Assembly: GCA_965200175.1 (NCBI GenBank)
Contig: OZ241345.1
Location: 1,860,001-1,924,000, forward strand
From: Azophilus sp026709365
Lineage (GTDB): Bacteria > Pseudomonadota > Gammaproteobacteria > Pseudomonadales > Azotimanducaceae
Length of the DNA: 64,000 nucleotides
Direction of reading: 5' to 3'
The notes below the pieces were generated by a model, which had not been told where the DNA came from, did no database searches, and worked only from the letters and a program-made list of their open reading frames with translations. The translations under genes were made by a program, and so were the position numbers. This document shows, in pieces, positions 35,257 through 43,461 of this stretch (positions within the stretch are counted from its first letter, which is position 1; every line of letters starts with the position of its first letter).

Positions 35257-36387
35257 CTAACCCGCAAACAAGATCAAGATGCCCGCCGCCGCAGCGGAGC
35301 CGACCACGCCCGCCACGTTTGGCCCCATGGCATGCATCAGCAGGTGGTTTTGGCGGTTGGCCGCCAGTCCGATGCGGTTGGCCACCCGAGCCGCCATGGG
35401 CACCGCCGAAACGCCGGCGGCGCCAATCACCGGATTGACCGGCGTTGGCGAGAGGCGGTTCATCAGCTTGGCCATGAGCACGCCGCTGGCCGTGCCGACG
35501 GCGAAGGCGGCAAGGCCGAGCAGCAGGATGCCCAGGGTGCTTGGCCGCAGGAACAAGTCCGCCTGCAGCTTGGCGCCCACCGCCAAGCCGAGGAAGATGG
35601 TGACCGCATTGATCAGGGCGCCCCGCGTCGTGTCCGCCAGCCGCTCGACCACCCCGCACTCGCGCATCAGGTTGCCGAAGCAGAACATGCCCAGCAGCGG
35701 CGCAGCGGCGGGCAGCAGCAGGGCGATGAGCAGCAGCAACAACAACGGGAAGAGCATGGCTTCCACCTTGCCCACTTGGCGCAACTGCGGCATTTCAATG
35801 GAGCGCTCCCGCTCGTTGGTCAGGGCGCGCACGATGGGCGGCTGAATCAGCGGCACCAGCGCCATGTAGGAGTATGCGGAGACGGCGACGGCGCCCAGCA
35901 GGTGCGGCGCCAACTGGCCCGCCACGTAGATGGCGGTGGGACCGTCCGCGCCGCCGATGATGGCGATGGCGGCCGCCTCGCGCACATCGAAATCCATCCA
36001 TCCGCCCGCGCTTAAGCCGAGAACGGCAAGCAGGGTGCCGAAGATGCCGAACTGCGCGGCAGCCCCCAGCAGCAGGGTCTTGGGATTGGCCAGCAGGGGC
36101 CGAAAGTCGGTGAGCGCGCCAACGCCCATGAAGATGATCAGCGGAAACGCGCCGGTTTCAACGCCAACCCCGTAGATCAAGCTCAGCAAGCCGTCGCCGG
36201 TGGCAATCTCCGCGCCGGGAATGTTGGCGAGAATCCCGCCGAAGCCGATGGGCACCAGCAGCAGAGGCTCGAACCGGCGCGCGATGGCCAAGTAAAGCAG
36301 CAGGCCGCAGGCGCCGATCATCGCCAGCTGCCCCCAAGTGGCTTGGTGGATGCCGGAGGCGCGCCAGATTTCGAGGACTAGCTCCAT
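35257..36387 (-). CDS. oadB: Oxaloacetate decarboxylase beta subunit, Na+ pump
   Basis: 376 residues with about nine hydrophobic helices. LLVPIGFGGILANIPGAEI, LIFMGVGALTDFRPLLANP, the conserved IIGGADGPTAIYVAGQLAP motif with the Asp that takes part in Na+ binding and proton transfer, and the terminal block NHLLMHAMGPNVAGVVGSAAAAG are all typical. It forms the membrane decarboxylase of the OadGAB complex and exports Na+ while releasing CO2 from carboxybiotin. It lies 188 bp after oadA. Confidence 0.93.
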   Translation of the reverse strand: MELVLEIWRASGIHQATWGQLAMIGACGLLLYLAIARRFEPLLLVPIGFGGILANIPGAEIATGDGLLSLIYGVGVETGAFPLIIFMGVGALTDFRPLLANPKTLLLGAAAQFGIFGTLLAVLGLSAGGWMDFDVREAAAIAIIGGADGPTAIYVAGQLAPHLLGAVAVSAYSYMALVPLIQPPIVRALTNERERSIEMPQLRQVGKVEAMLFPLLLLLLIALLLPAAAPLLGMFCFGNLMRECGVVERLADTTRGALINAVTIFLGLAVGAKLQADLFLRPSTLGILLLGLAAFAVGTASGVLMAKLMNRLSPTPVNPVIGAAGVSAVPMAARVANRIGLAANRQNHLLMHAMGPNVAGVVGSAAAAGILILFAG

Positions 36388-36575
36388 GGGCTGCTACGGT
36401 TAGCCAGGAGGCTCTGCCTTCCGAAGTCGCGAAAGCGAAAGTTCGATGCGGCCGTCCCTGTGAGCGGGTGACTGAGAAGAATATGGAGCCATGTTTGACG
36501 ACATCGAGCGTTCAAAGGGACGAACGGGAGCGGATTGGCAGCCGTGAATTCCGCAGGCCCAGGCTCCTGGGAGGC

Positions 36576-38339
36576 CTACGCCACCGACAGCAAAGCATCG
36601 CCCATCTCGACGGCATCCCCCTCGCGCACGAACACCGCATCGACGGTGCCCGCGATTGGCGCGGCGACCTCGTTCTCCATCTTCATCGCCTCAAGCACGG
36701 CGACCGGCTCCCCGGCCTTGACGACATCACCCGGCTTGACCAGCACCTTGAACACCGTGCCCGCCAAGGCAGCGGAGATGGCGCCCGATCGACGCGCTTC
36801 TGGGCCGGCATCGTCCGCAGCCGCCGGGGCGATGCCGGCAACGGCTCCGTTGGCGCACACCTCCACTGCAAAGGCCTTGCCGTTCACCCGCACCGAGTAA
36901 ACCGCGGCCTGCTCAGCTGCTGCGGGCGGCGCGGACGGTTCCGCCGCTTCCCCAACGGGAGGCTCGAAGGAGCTTGGATCGCCGCGATTCTCCAGAAAGC
37001 GGAGACCCACTTGGGGGAAAAGCGCGTAGGTGAGCACGTCGTCGATGGGATCGTCGGCCAAGGCGATTTGCCGTTGCTGGGCCACCTGCCGCAACTCCGC
37101 GGCAAGGGCATCCAGCTCCGCCGCCAAGCGGTCGGCGGGGCGCTCGGTCAGCGGCTCGGCGCCGTTGAGAACGCCAGCCTGCAAGGCAGCGTCCAACGGC
37201 GCCGGCGTGGCGCCGTACTCGCCCTTCAGCACCCCCGCCGACTCCTTGGTGATGGACTTGTAGCGCTCACCGGTCAACACGTTGAGCACGGCTTGGGTGC
37301 CGACGATCTGCGAGGTCGGGGTGACCAGCGGAATCATGCCCAAGTCCTTGCGTACCTTGGGAATCTCCTCGAGCACCTCATCAATGCGATCAAGCGCGTT
37401 CTGCTCACGCAGCTGGTTCTCCAGGTTGGTCAGCATGCCGCCGGGCACTTGAGCGACGAGAATGCGCGAGTCCACTCCCTTGAGGCCACCCTCGAAGCGG
37501 GCGTACCTGCGGCGCACCGTTCGGAAGTACGCGGCGATTTCCTCGAGCAGCGCCATGTCCAAGCCGGTGGGGCGGCGGCTGTCCGCCAACATGGCCACTA
37601 GGGTCTCGGTGGCGGAATGGCCATAGGTCATGCTCATCGACGAGATGGCCCCGTCGAGGTTGTCGATGCCCGCCTCCACCGCCTTGAGGTATGTGGCGGT
37701 GGACAACCCCGTGGTGGCGTGGCAGTGCATGTGGACGGGGATGGCGACCGCTTCCTTCAAGCGGCTAACCAACTCAAAAGCGGCGTAGGGGGTGAGCAGG
37801 CCGGCCATGTCCTTGATGCACAGCGAATCCGCGCCCATGGCCTCGATGCGCTGGCCGCGCTCCACCCAAAGCGCGATGGTGTGTACCGGACTTAAGGTGT
37901 AGGCGATGGTGCCCTGGGCATGCCGCCCAACCCGGCGCACCGCGCCGATGGCCCGTTCCAGGTTGCGCATGTCGTTCATGGCGTCAAAGATGCGGAACAC
38001 GTCCACGCCGTTGGCCGCGGCGCGCTCCACAAAGCGGTCCACCACGTCGTCCGCATAGTGCCGGTAGCCGAGCAGGTTCTGGCCGCGCAGCAGCATCTGC
38101 TGGGGCGTGTTGGGCATGGCCGCCTTGAGCTGGCGCAGCCGCTCCCAAGGATCCTCGCCCAAGTAGCGGATGCAGGCATCAAAGGTGGCGCCGCCCCAGG
38201 ACTCCATGGACCAAAAGCCCACTTCGTCGAGCTTGCCGGCAATGGGTAGCATGTCCTCGATGCGCAGGCGCGTGGCCAACAGGCTTTGGTGCGCATCGCG
38301 CAGCACCAATTCGGTCAAACCCAGCGGGGCGGCGTTCAT
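36576..38339 (-). CDS. oadA: Oxaloacetate decarboxylase alpha subunit
   Basis: 587 residues from ATG 38339. The HMGL-like carboxyltransferase domain (LRDAHQSLLATRLRIEDML, GATFDACIRYLGEDPWERLR, HMHCHATTGLS) occupies the first ~290 residues, then the PYC/OADA domain, an Ala/Pro linker and a C-terminal biotinyl domain with the biotinylation site LEAMKMENEV near the end. It transfers CO2 from oxaloacetate to biotin. The gene order oadG-oadA-oadB is standard. The 188 bp towards oadB (36388-36575) shows no other gene. Confidence 0.95.
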   Translation of the reverse strand: MNAAPLGLTELVLRDAHQSLLATRLRIEDMLPIAGKLDEVGFWSMESWGGATFDACIRYLGEDPWERLRQLKAAMPNTPQQMLLRGQNLLGYRHYADDVVDRFVERAAANGVDVFRIFDAMNDMRNLERAIGAVRRVGRHAQGTIAYTLSPVHTIALWVERGQRIEAMGADSLCIKDMAGLLTPYAAFELVSRLKEAVAIPVHMHCHATTGLSTATYLKAVEAGIDNLDGAISSMSMTYGHSATETLVAMLADSRRPTGLDMALLEEIAAYFRTVRRRYARFEGGLKGVDSRILVAQVPGGMLTNLENQLREQNALDRIDEVLEEIPKVRKDLGMIPLVTPTSQIVGTQAVLNVLTGERYKSITKESAGVLKGEYGATPAPLDAALQAGVLNGAEPLTERPADRLAAELDALAAELRQVAQQRQIALADDPIDDVLTYALFPQVGLRFLENRGDPSSFEPPVGEAAEPSAPPAAAEQAAVYSVRVNGKAFAVEVCANGAVAGIAPAAADDAGPEARRSGAISAALAGTVFKVLVKPGDVVKAGEPVAVLEAMKMENEVAAPIAGTVDAVFVREGDAVEMGDALLSVA

Positions 38340-38358
38340 GGACTTGGGAGGGGTTGGG

Positions 38359-38577
38359 TCAGCGCCGATGCCGATGCAGGGCGGCGGCGATGGCGGCGGC
38401 TTCCTCCGGGGACGGCCCGTCCCCAACTCCCGCCACCGCTTGCGAGCGCCCGGCGAACCGCTGCGCCACAGCACCCAACGCCTTGGTGGCGAACACCAGA
38501 ATCAAGAGGAAGGCGAACACGGAGCCCATGCCAACGAGCATCAACTCCACGCCCTCAGCCAGCGGATCGCCTTGCAA
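38359..38577 (-). CDS. oadG: Oxaloacetate decarboxylase gamma subunit
   Basis: 72 residues from TTG 38577; an internal ATG at 38541 is an alternative. One membrane helix (LMLVGMGSVFAFLLILVFAT), then a soluble Ala-rich tail. Together with the length and the position before oadA this identifies the small anchor subunit OadG. The tail ends ALHRHRR, and the His residues may bind zinc, as in known gamma subunits. Ribosome site is not obvious. Confidence 0.82.
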   Translation of the reverse strand: MQGDPLAEGVELMLVGMGSVFAFLLILVFATKALGAVAQRFAGRSQAVAGVGDGPSPEEAAAIAAALHRHRR

Positions 38578-38623
38578 TGTCCGTCTCCGATTGCCCTAGT
38601 GCCGCACGCTACCTTGATGCCCC

Positions 38624-38647
38624 GCAGTTTCGCGTCAGCGAAACTGC
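38624..38647. repeat. Composite hairpin repeat (site 3, hairpin only)
   Basis: GCAGTTTCGC-GTCA-GCGAAACTGC is a perfect hairpin of the same family as the GGAGTTTCGC copies, with one compensating change (GG/CC to GC/GC). It lies between oadG and the tRNA gene. Confidence 0.65.
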
Positions 38648-38669
38648 AAACCCGACCATCAGGCCGGGC

Positions 38670-38746
38670 TGGCGCACCCGGCTGGATTCGAACCAGCAAT
38701 CCCCAGTTTCGTAGACTGGTGCCTTATCCAATTTGGCCACGGGTGC
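38670..38746 (-). tRNA. tRNA-Arg (anticodon ACG)
   Basis: Read on the minus strand the segment folds as a complete cloverleaf: acceptor GCACCCG/CGGGTGC, D arm GCCA-AATTGGATAA-GGC, anticodon stem CCAGT-CTACGAA-ACTGG with anticodon ACG, T arm GCTGG-TTCGAAT-CCAGC, discriminator G and an encoded CCA end. The ACG anticodon, with A34 deaminated to inosine by TadA, reads CGU/CGC/CGA. Intact, so any insertion nearby has not broken it. Confidence 0.95.
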
Positions 38747-38860
38747 GGCGGGCGGGTATCGTACACGCATTGGGGCCAGCTTGGAATGGGGGCGGACAGA
38801 CCAAACTTGCTCCTTCAACGACAGCACAACTCTGTTTCGGCGCACCATCTAAATTCAAGG

Positions 38861-39036
38861 GTAGTGGCTCAGTTTGAATCACTTCGTCGTGACTCGGTCG
38901 AGGGCGGGACGCCCGCTCCGGGGGTTCCACATGAAGCGGGCGTTTTACCCCCGGAGCGAGGGCATCTTGCCTTCGCAGTGGCGCTCGTCAGAGCGCCAGC
39001 TGCTCAAGCGCAGCTAAATTCAAACTGAGCCACTAC
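38861..39036. mobile_element. Fold-back/MITE-like element, copy 1
   Basis: 176 bp bounded by perfect 19-bp inverted termini GTAGTGGCTCAGTTTGAAT. Inside, GAGGGCGGGACGCCCGCTCC and its partly complementary distal arm can fold the whole element into one long hairpin. No coding capacity. A second, diverged copy lies at 57414-57614. No clear target-site duplication is seen. The 278 bp beyond it (39037-39314) shows no gene. Confidence 0.75.
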
Positions 39037-39314
39037 CGACTTCCAGCACCGCCGACGTGGATTGGGCGCAAAGGCGCGGCCTACGGAATGCGCCCAAATC
39101 GGGCGGCGATCCCCCCGCTTCCTCCCGCAAGCCGCCGCGCACGTCCAGCCGTTCGGCGGGGTATACAGCCTTGGTGGATCGCGCAAGACCGCCCGCGCCG
39201 GATATCCGGCAGGAAGCTACGCAGGCGCGGATCGCCCGCCGTCCTCCGGGCACAAGCCTTCGCCTTCACCCTTCATGGCCGCTCTCCTTGGTGGATTACC
39301 GCACCAGCAGCCAC

Positions 39315-39596
39315 CTACCCCTCGCCCCCGAATAGGCGCAGCAGAAAGAACATGATTGCCGTGTTCAGGCCGAGCAAGGCCGCGGACACCAGCCCGGCAA
39401 TGCTGAGTGCCCTCGTTGTCATGCTGTTAAGCACGTCGGTCTTGAGTTCCGCCAATTCCGCCGTGAGGTCGGCCTTGGTCGCCAAGTCGCCTTGAACGCT
39501 TTGGATCACCCCGGCGCCTGTTTCCGCCTGCTCGCGCTTGAAGCCGCATTTTTCAAGCTGCTTGGTAGCCTGCAGGGTATCGAAAGCGATAGCCAT
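39315..39596 (-). CDS. Small membrane-anchored coiled-coil protein (DUF1640-like)
   Basis: 93 residues from ATG 39596 with GGAG upstream. FDTLQATKQLEKCGFKREQAETGA is the DUF1640/CCDC90-like opening; QGDLATKADLTAELAELKTDV continues as a coiled coil; and a single C-terminal membrane helix (LSIAGLVSAALLGLNTAIMF) ends the protein. Such short proteins are widespread and uncharacterised in bacteria, often near mobile or toxin-antitoxin genes. Confidence 0.7.
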   Translation of the reverse strand: MAIAFDTLQATKQLEKCGFKREQAETGAGVIQSVQGDLATKADLTAELAELKTDVLNSMTTRALSIAGLVSAALLGLNTAIMFFLLRLFGGEG

Positions 39597-39747
39597 AGCC
39601 ACTCCACAAAAACCTGACATGAGCTGCTAACATACCATCGACCCGCTGACCCCGGCACACTCACTCAGGCGCTCCGACGAAACCCCTTTACGGGTGTAAA
39701 AACGCAGCAACGGCGCATTTCCGAACCGCTTATTCTCCTGTACGTTT

Positions 39748-39999
39748 TTGATGTTAAAAGGGTATTCCCAACGGGTGAATAACACGAAGCGGGTTCGAAA
39801 CCTTATGGCGATCGAGACCGGCGACCACTTGGCCTTCGATCTTGACGAGGACGGAAGCCTCCATGTCAGTCCCATCCGCAGCAAGAAGCCTTCGCTAAGG
39901 GGACTGCTTTCGGGCTACGCCAGGGGCCGAAGGGCGGATGGGGAACGAATTCGTGCGGCGCTTCGCGAGCGAGCGGCAGCGAAGTACGCGGTTCGTTGA
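39748..39999 (+). pseudogene. Degenerate VapB-like antitoxin
   Basis: 83 residues. RVRNLMAIETGDHLAFDLDEDGSLHVSPI resembles the AbrB/MazE swapped-hairpin core, but the first strand is replaced by MMLKGYSQRVNNTK, which is not a normal start for the domain. The C-terminal tail (ERIRAALRERAAAKY) is typical of VapB. The stop overlaps the start of a truncated VapC, so this is a decaying module. It may still be expressed. Confidence 0.5.
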
Positions 40000-40112
40000 T
40001 CGCCTTTGACGCCAATGTCCCGCTGCGCCTGTTGCTGGACGATGACCCGCCGCAGGCGAGGAAGGCAAAGGCTCTGCTTGAGCAGACGCTGTCCAAGTCC
40101 GACAAGGTTTAG
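39996..40112 (+). pseudogene. Truncated VapC (PIN-domain) toxin
   Basis: From TTG 39996 (TTGA overlap with the VapB-like stop) 38 codons read LIAFDANVPLRLLLDDDPPQARKAK, the normal PIN-domain opening with the first catalytic Asp, and then stop at TAG 40110. Full-length VapC has about 130 residues and three further acidic residues, all missing here. The toxin is therefore inactive. Confidence 0.7.
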
Positions 40113-40174
40113 CTGCGGTTCAGGATGACCTCGTTAGTCTGCTAGGGTCTTGACTGAAGACGAGGCACCAAACC

Positions 40175-42184
40175 ATGAAATTTCTGTTTTCGATCAAGGG
40201 CCTGAAGGCGTTTTCCATCGCGGCGTTGGCCGGAGTCTGCACGGTGCCGGTCTGGGCGGCGAACAACCCGGCATCCAGCGATGCCGTCGTCAGCAAGGTG
40301 GAAGTCGAACCTGTTGAGCGCTTGGGCGCCGAGGCGCTGGAAACCTTGGTGGCGCCCGTGGCGCTCTATCCCGACGACCTGCTGGCCGTGGTGCTGCCCG
40401 CTTCGACCTACCCGCTGCAAGTCGTGCTGGCGGCGCGCTTCCTTGAAGCAGGCTCGGATAACGCCGACGGGGATGCGGTGGAGCCGAGCGAAGAGTGGGA
40501 TGATGCCGTAGTCGCGCTGCTGAACTATCCCGAAGTGGTGGCGTTGATGGACGGCAACCTGGATTGGACCCGCCGGCTCGGCGAGGCCGTGCTCGTCCAG
40601 GAGGAGGACGTCATCGCCGCGATCGGCGCCTTCCGGGAGCAGGCCAAGGACGCCGGCAACCTGAAGAGCGACGGCAAGCAGGAGGTGGCGGTAAACGACG
40701 CGGGCGCCATCGAGATCAAGCCCGCCGTTCCCGACGAAATCTACGTGCCCTACTACGAACCTGCCGAGGTGGTCGTGCGCCAGCCAGCGCGGGTTTACCA
40801 CTACCATCCCCGCCCTTACCCGGTGTACTACTACCCCTACCACCAAGGCTACGACTTCACCTACGGGCCGTTCTGGGGGGTGACCTCCGCCTTCAGCATC
40901 GGCTGGCACACGCGCAACCTGCACCTGCACCACTACGGCTTCCAAGACCATCCGTACTACAGCTACCGCTACTACGATCCCTTCTACCACCGGCGGCCGC
41001 ACCTAGTGCTGAACATCTACGACCGGGACCGCCGCCATCGCCACCGGCATCGTTCCGAGCGCCACCACCGAGGCAACGACTGGCGTTCCGAACGCTCCAA
41101 GCGCAACCGCTGGCAATGGGCCGAGCGGGGCGAAAGACGACGGGGCAAAAGCCATCGGGGAGACAGGCAGCGTTGGGCTGGCCGAGACGACCTGCCACGC
41201 GGTGAAGACCGTAGGAACAATCAGCGTCAGCGGCGGACGCAACAGGGCGAAGCAGAATCGGTTGCGCACCGGTTGGCGAAAGGGGCCGCTCCAGTGATAC
41301 ACCGGCCAATCCGAGTCTCACCCTTGGGTGAAGCGCGGCCTCGACCGAGCCCCAACCGACCGAACGCAAGCGGCGCGACGGCAGACACAGCCGTGGTGGA
41401 CCGCGCCCCCGCGGGAGCCACACCGGCAACGCACCGGCCAACCCGGGTCAGGCCCCTAGGCGAAGCGCCGCGCCGGTCCAACCCGAACCGGGCGGGCGCA
41501 AGCGGCGCGGCCCCCGCCAGCGCCGCTTCGGCAGACCCATCTCCCGCACAACGCATTGAGCGGCAGCGCACACCCGGGTGGCGCACCGAACGGCGCAATG
41601 ACAACATCCGCCGTTCCCGGTCTCAGTCGGCGGTGGCCGCCCGGCCGGCGCATCGACCCGGCCGGGTGCAGCCCCTAAGCCAAGCTCAGCGTCAGGCTCG
41701 GCCAACCCGGCCAGCAGCTGCCCAATCGCAGCGGCTCGCCAACCCGCCCCAACAGGCAAGGCAAGTTCAACGTTCCGAACGTTTGCTGCGGGAGCGGACG
41801 GCTCGCCAAGCGCCGGCAAGGCCGCAACCGTCCAGAAGCGCTGAGGTGTCACGAGGCACGCGCATCAACCGTGCGCCACCGCCCAGGGCGCAAAGGCGCC
41901 ACGCGGACAAGCGGCAGCTCCACCAGCCGACCAGACGCCAAGCAATTGGGGAAGCGCGCGCTAGGCCGAACCTCAATCCCGGCGCATTGCCCCGGATGCA
42001 ACGTTCCGCGCCAGCCACTCGGCAGGCCGCTCCGCAGGCGCATTCGGAGCCGCGCATCAATCGCCAAGCATCCCCTCGCGTGGATCGAGCCGCCAAGCCC
42101 GTGCGGCCGGCGCCGCAACGGCCTGTGCGAACCCGCTCCGGCTCATCGAACAACGACTTCAGCTCAAGAAGGCAGCCGCATTGA
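40175..42184 (+). CDS. DUF3300 protein with long basic tail
   Basis: 669 residues. Signal peptide MKFLFSIKGLKAF...VWA, then DUF3300: LVAPVALYPDDLLAVVLPAST, LNYPEVVALMDGNLDW and IKPAVPDEIYVPYYEP, followed by a Tyr/His-rich patch (YHYHPRPYPVYYYPYH). The remaining ~370 residues are low complexity, dominated by Arg, Ala, Pro and Gln, with loosely repeated blocks such as RPTRVRPLGEA and HRPIRVSPLGEA; probably disordered and possibly nucleic-acid or polyanion binding. DUF3300 has no proven function. Stands alone. Confidence 0.8.
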   Translation: MKFLFSIKGLKAFSIAALAGVCTVPVWAANNPASSDAVVSKVEVEPVERLGAEALETLVAPVALYPDDLLAVVLPASTYPLQVVLAARFLEAGSDNADGDAVEPSEEWDDAVVALLNYPEVVALMDGNLDWTRRLGEAVLVQEEDVIAAIGAFREQAKDAGNLKSDGKQEVAVNDAGAIEIKPAVPDEIYVPYYEPAEVVVRQPARVYHYHPRPYPVYYYPYHQGYDFTYGPFWGVTSAFSIGWHTRNLHLHHYGFQDHPYYSYRYYDPFYHRRPHLVLNIYDRDRRHRHRHRSERHHRGNDWRSERSKRNRWQWAERGERRRGKSHRGDRQRWAGRDDLPRGEDRRNNQRQRRTQQGEAESVAHRLAKGAAPVIHRPIRVSPLGEARPRPSPNRPNASGATADTAVVDRAPAGATPATHRPTRVRPLGEAPRRSNPNRAGASGAAPASAASADPSPAQRIERQRTPGWRTERRNDNIRRSRSQSAVAARPAHRPGRVQPLSQAQRQARPTRPAAAQSQRLANPPQQARQVQRSERLLRERTARQAPARPQPSRSAEVSRGTRINRAPPPRAQRRHADKRQLHQPTRRQAIGEARARPNLNPGALPRMQRSAPATRQAAPQAHSEPRINRQASPRVDRAAKPVRPAPQRPVRTRSGSSNNDFSSRRQPH

Positions 42185-42196
42185 TGTTTGGAACCG

Positions 42197-42649
42197 TCAG
42201 CGAGCCAGTTGGGCGGTATCCGGATCGCGGATCTCGTAAAGCTCGATGATGTTGCCGAACGGATCCTTGCCGTAGATGGCGGAGGCGCCGCCGAAGTCCA
42301 CCGGCGGCCCCGCGAACGCCATGCCCGCGTCGCGAAGACGGTTGTACTCGGCTGCAATGCCGTCCACCTGCAGGCAGAAGTGCGGATAGCCGTAGTCGCA
42401 AGGCCGCTGACGGCGATCGACCGGCTCGGGACGGCTGTACTCCCACAACTCCACGAAGGCGTTCGGCGCCTTGAGCATGGCCATGCGGGCGGCCGTCCCG
42501 CTTAAGCCGATCGCTTGGTCGGCGAGGGGGTGGTCGCGGTCCCAAGCGCCCTCCTGAACCACTTTGAATCCGAGCAGATCCCGGTAGAACCGAAGCCCCC
42601 TCTCGAAATCGGGAACGCCAACCGCCACATGATGAATGCCGACGATCAT
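42197..42649 (-). CDS. VOC family protein (glyoxalase-like)
   Basis: 150 residues from ATG 42649. IVGIHHVAVGVPDFERGLRFY has the first metal His; AFVELWEYS and YPHFCLQVDGIAAEYN the second half, ending FGNIIELYEI with the metal Glu. This set (His, Glu, His, Glu) fits a metal-dependent VOC enzyme such as a glyoxalase or methylmalonyl-CoA epimerase-like protein. It is convergent with the DUF3300 gene (13 bp apart). Confidence 0.85.
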   Translation of the reverse strand: MIVGIHHVAVGVPDFERGLRFYRDLLGFKVVQEGAWDRDHPLADQAIGLSGTAARMAMLKAPNAFVELWEYSRPEPVDRRQRPCDYGYPHFCLQVDGIAAEYNRLRDAGMAFAGPPVDFGGASAIYGKDPFGNIIELYEIRDPDTAQLAR

Positions 42650-42675
42650 CGATGCCTCCTTGCGCAACACTGCCC

Positions 42676-43378
42676 CGACCGGCTGGCCAGTTTAGCTGAG
42701 TTTCACGCCGACGAAAAAACCAAACCAACAGCGGAGCAGCGGCTCAGTTTGATTCAGGCCATCGCCGAACTGCACAGCAGCGGCTGGGGCGCCGTCGCGC
42801 CCGCCGTCATCTGCCACAACAACCCCGTGCAGAGGGACGGCATGATCGGCGGCTTCCAAGCCGGCTGGCCAGCCGTGCTCAAGCACTTCGGCGACCTCGT
42901 GCCCGAAGCCGCGCTGCCGATTGGCGAGCGGATGCCCAAGCTGGTCGCGCCGCTGCTGGAGCGGCTGTGTGCGGCACCCACCTGCCTGTCGCACGCCGAC
43001 GTGCGCCTGGACAACATCCTCTTCGGCAAGGACGACATCGTGCTGGTCGATTGACCCTCCGTTTGCATCTCGGCTCCGGAGCAGGATCTAGCCTACTTCG
43101 TCACCCAAAGCATCCCGCCCAAGGTGCGCAGCCAAGAGGACTGGCTGGCCCGCTATCACGCCTCGCTGACCGCAATGGGCATCGACTACCCCATTGAACG
43201 CTGCCGCGAGCGCTTCGTCGTCGCCGCCCTGTACCTGCTCTGCTACGCAGTCATCATTGCCGGCACCCTGGACTTGGGCAACGAGCGCGGCCAAACCCTC
43301 GGCCGCACCCTGCTCGGCAACGCCATGAGCGCACTCGACGAGATGGGCGCCTTCGCGTTCGCATCCAAGCTCGCGTAG
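42676..43378 (+). pseudogene. Ecdysteroid-kinase/APH-like phosphotransferase, N-truncated and stopped
   Basis: From about 42676 to 43378 one frame encodes a kinase C-terminal half: LSHADVRLDNILFGKDDIVLVD (catalytic loop) is followed by an in-frame TGA at 43052-43054 where family members have Trp (VDW), and then PEQDLAYFVTQSIPP...LLCYAVIIAGTLDL continues in the same frame. The ATP-binding N-terminal lobe is absent; the open frame further upstream is only the antisense of the VOC gene. Two lesions make it a pseudogene. Confidence 0.75.
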
Positions 43379-43461
43379 GCGGATCCGTCTGACCGGACCC
43401 GAAGCAAACGGCATGATCGAAATCGGGCCCCACCCAAGTTCGCTGGCGACTTGGGAACGGC

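Noticed and set aside
39037..39314. Open frames on both strands between the fold-back element and the DUF1640-like gene
   Set aside because: No ribosome site, Pro/Arg-rich composition and no recognisable motif; treated as non-coding.
42741..42765. GGCTCAGTTTGATTCAGGCCATCG resembles the end of the fold-back elements
   Set aside because: It lies inside the kinase pseudogene frame, has no inverted partner nearby, and the match is short enough to be chance.
43052..43054. UGA in the kinase frame considered as a second selenocysteine or a UGA-to-Trp code
   Set aside because: The site is Trp in the family, the gene also lacks its N-lobe, and many genes in the window end properly in TGA.
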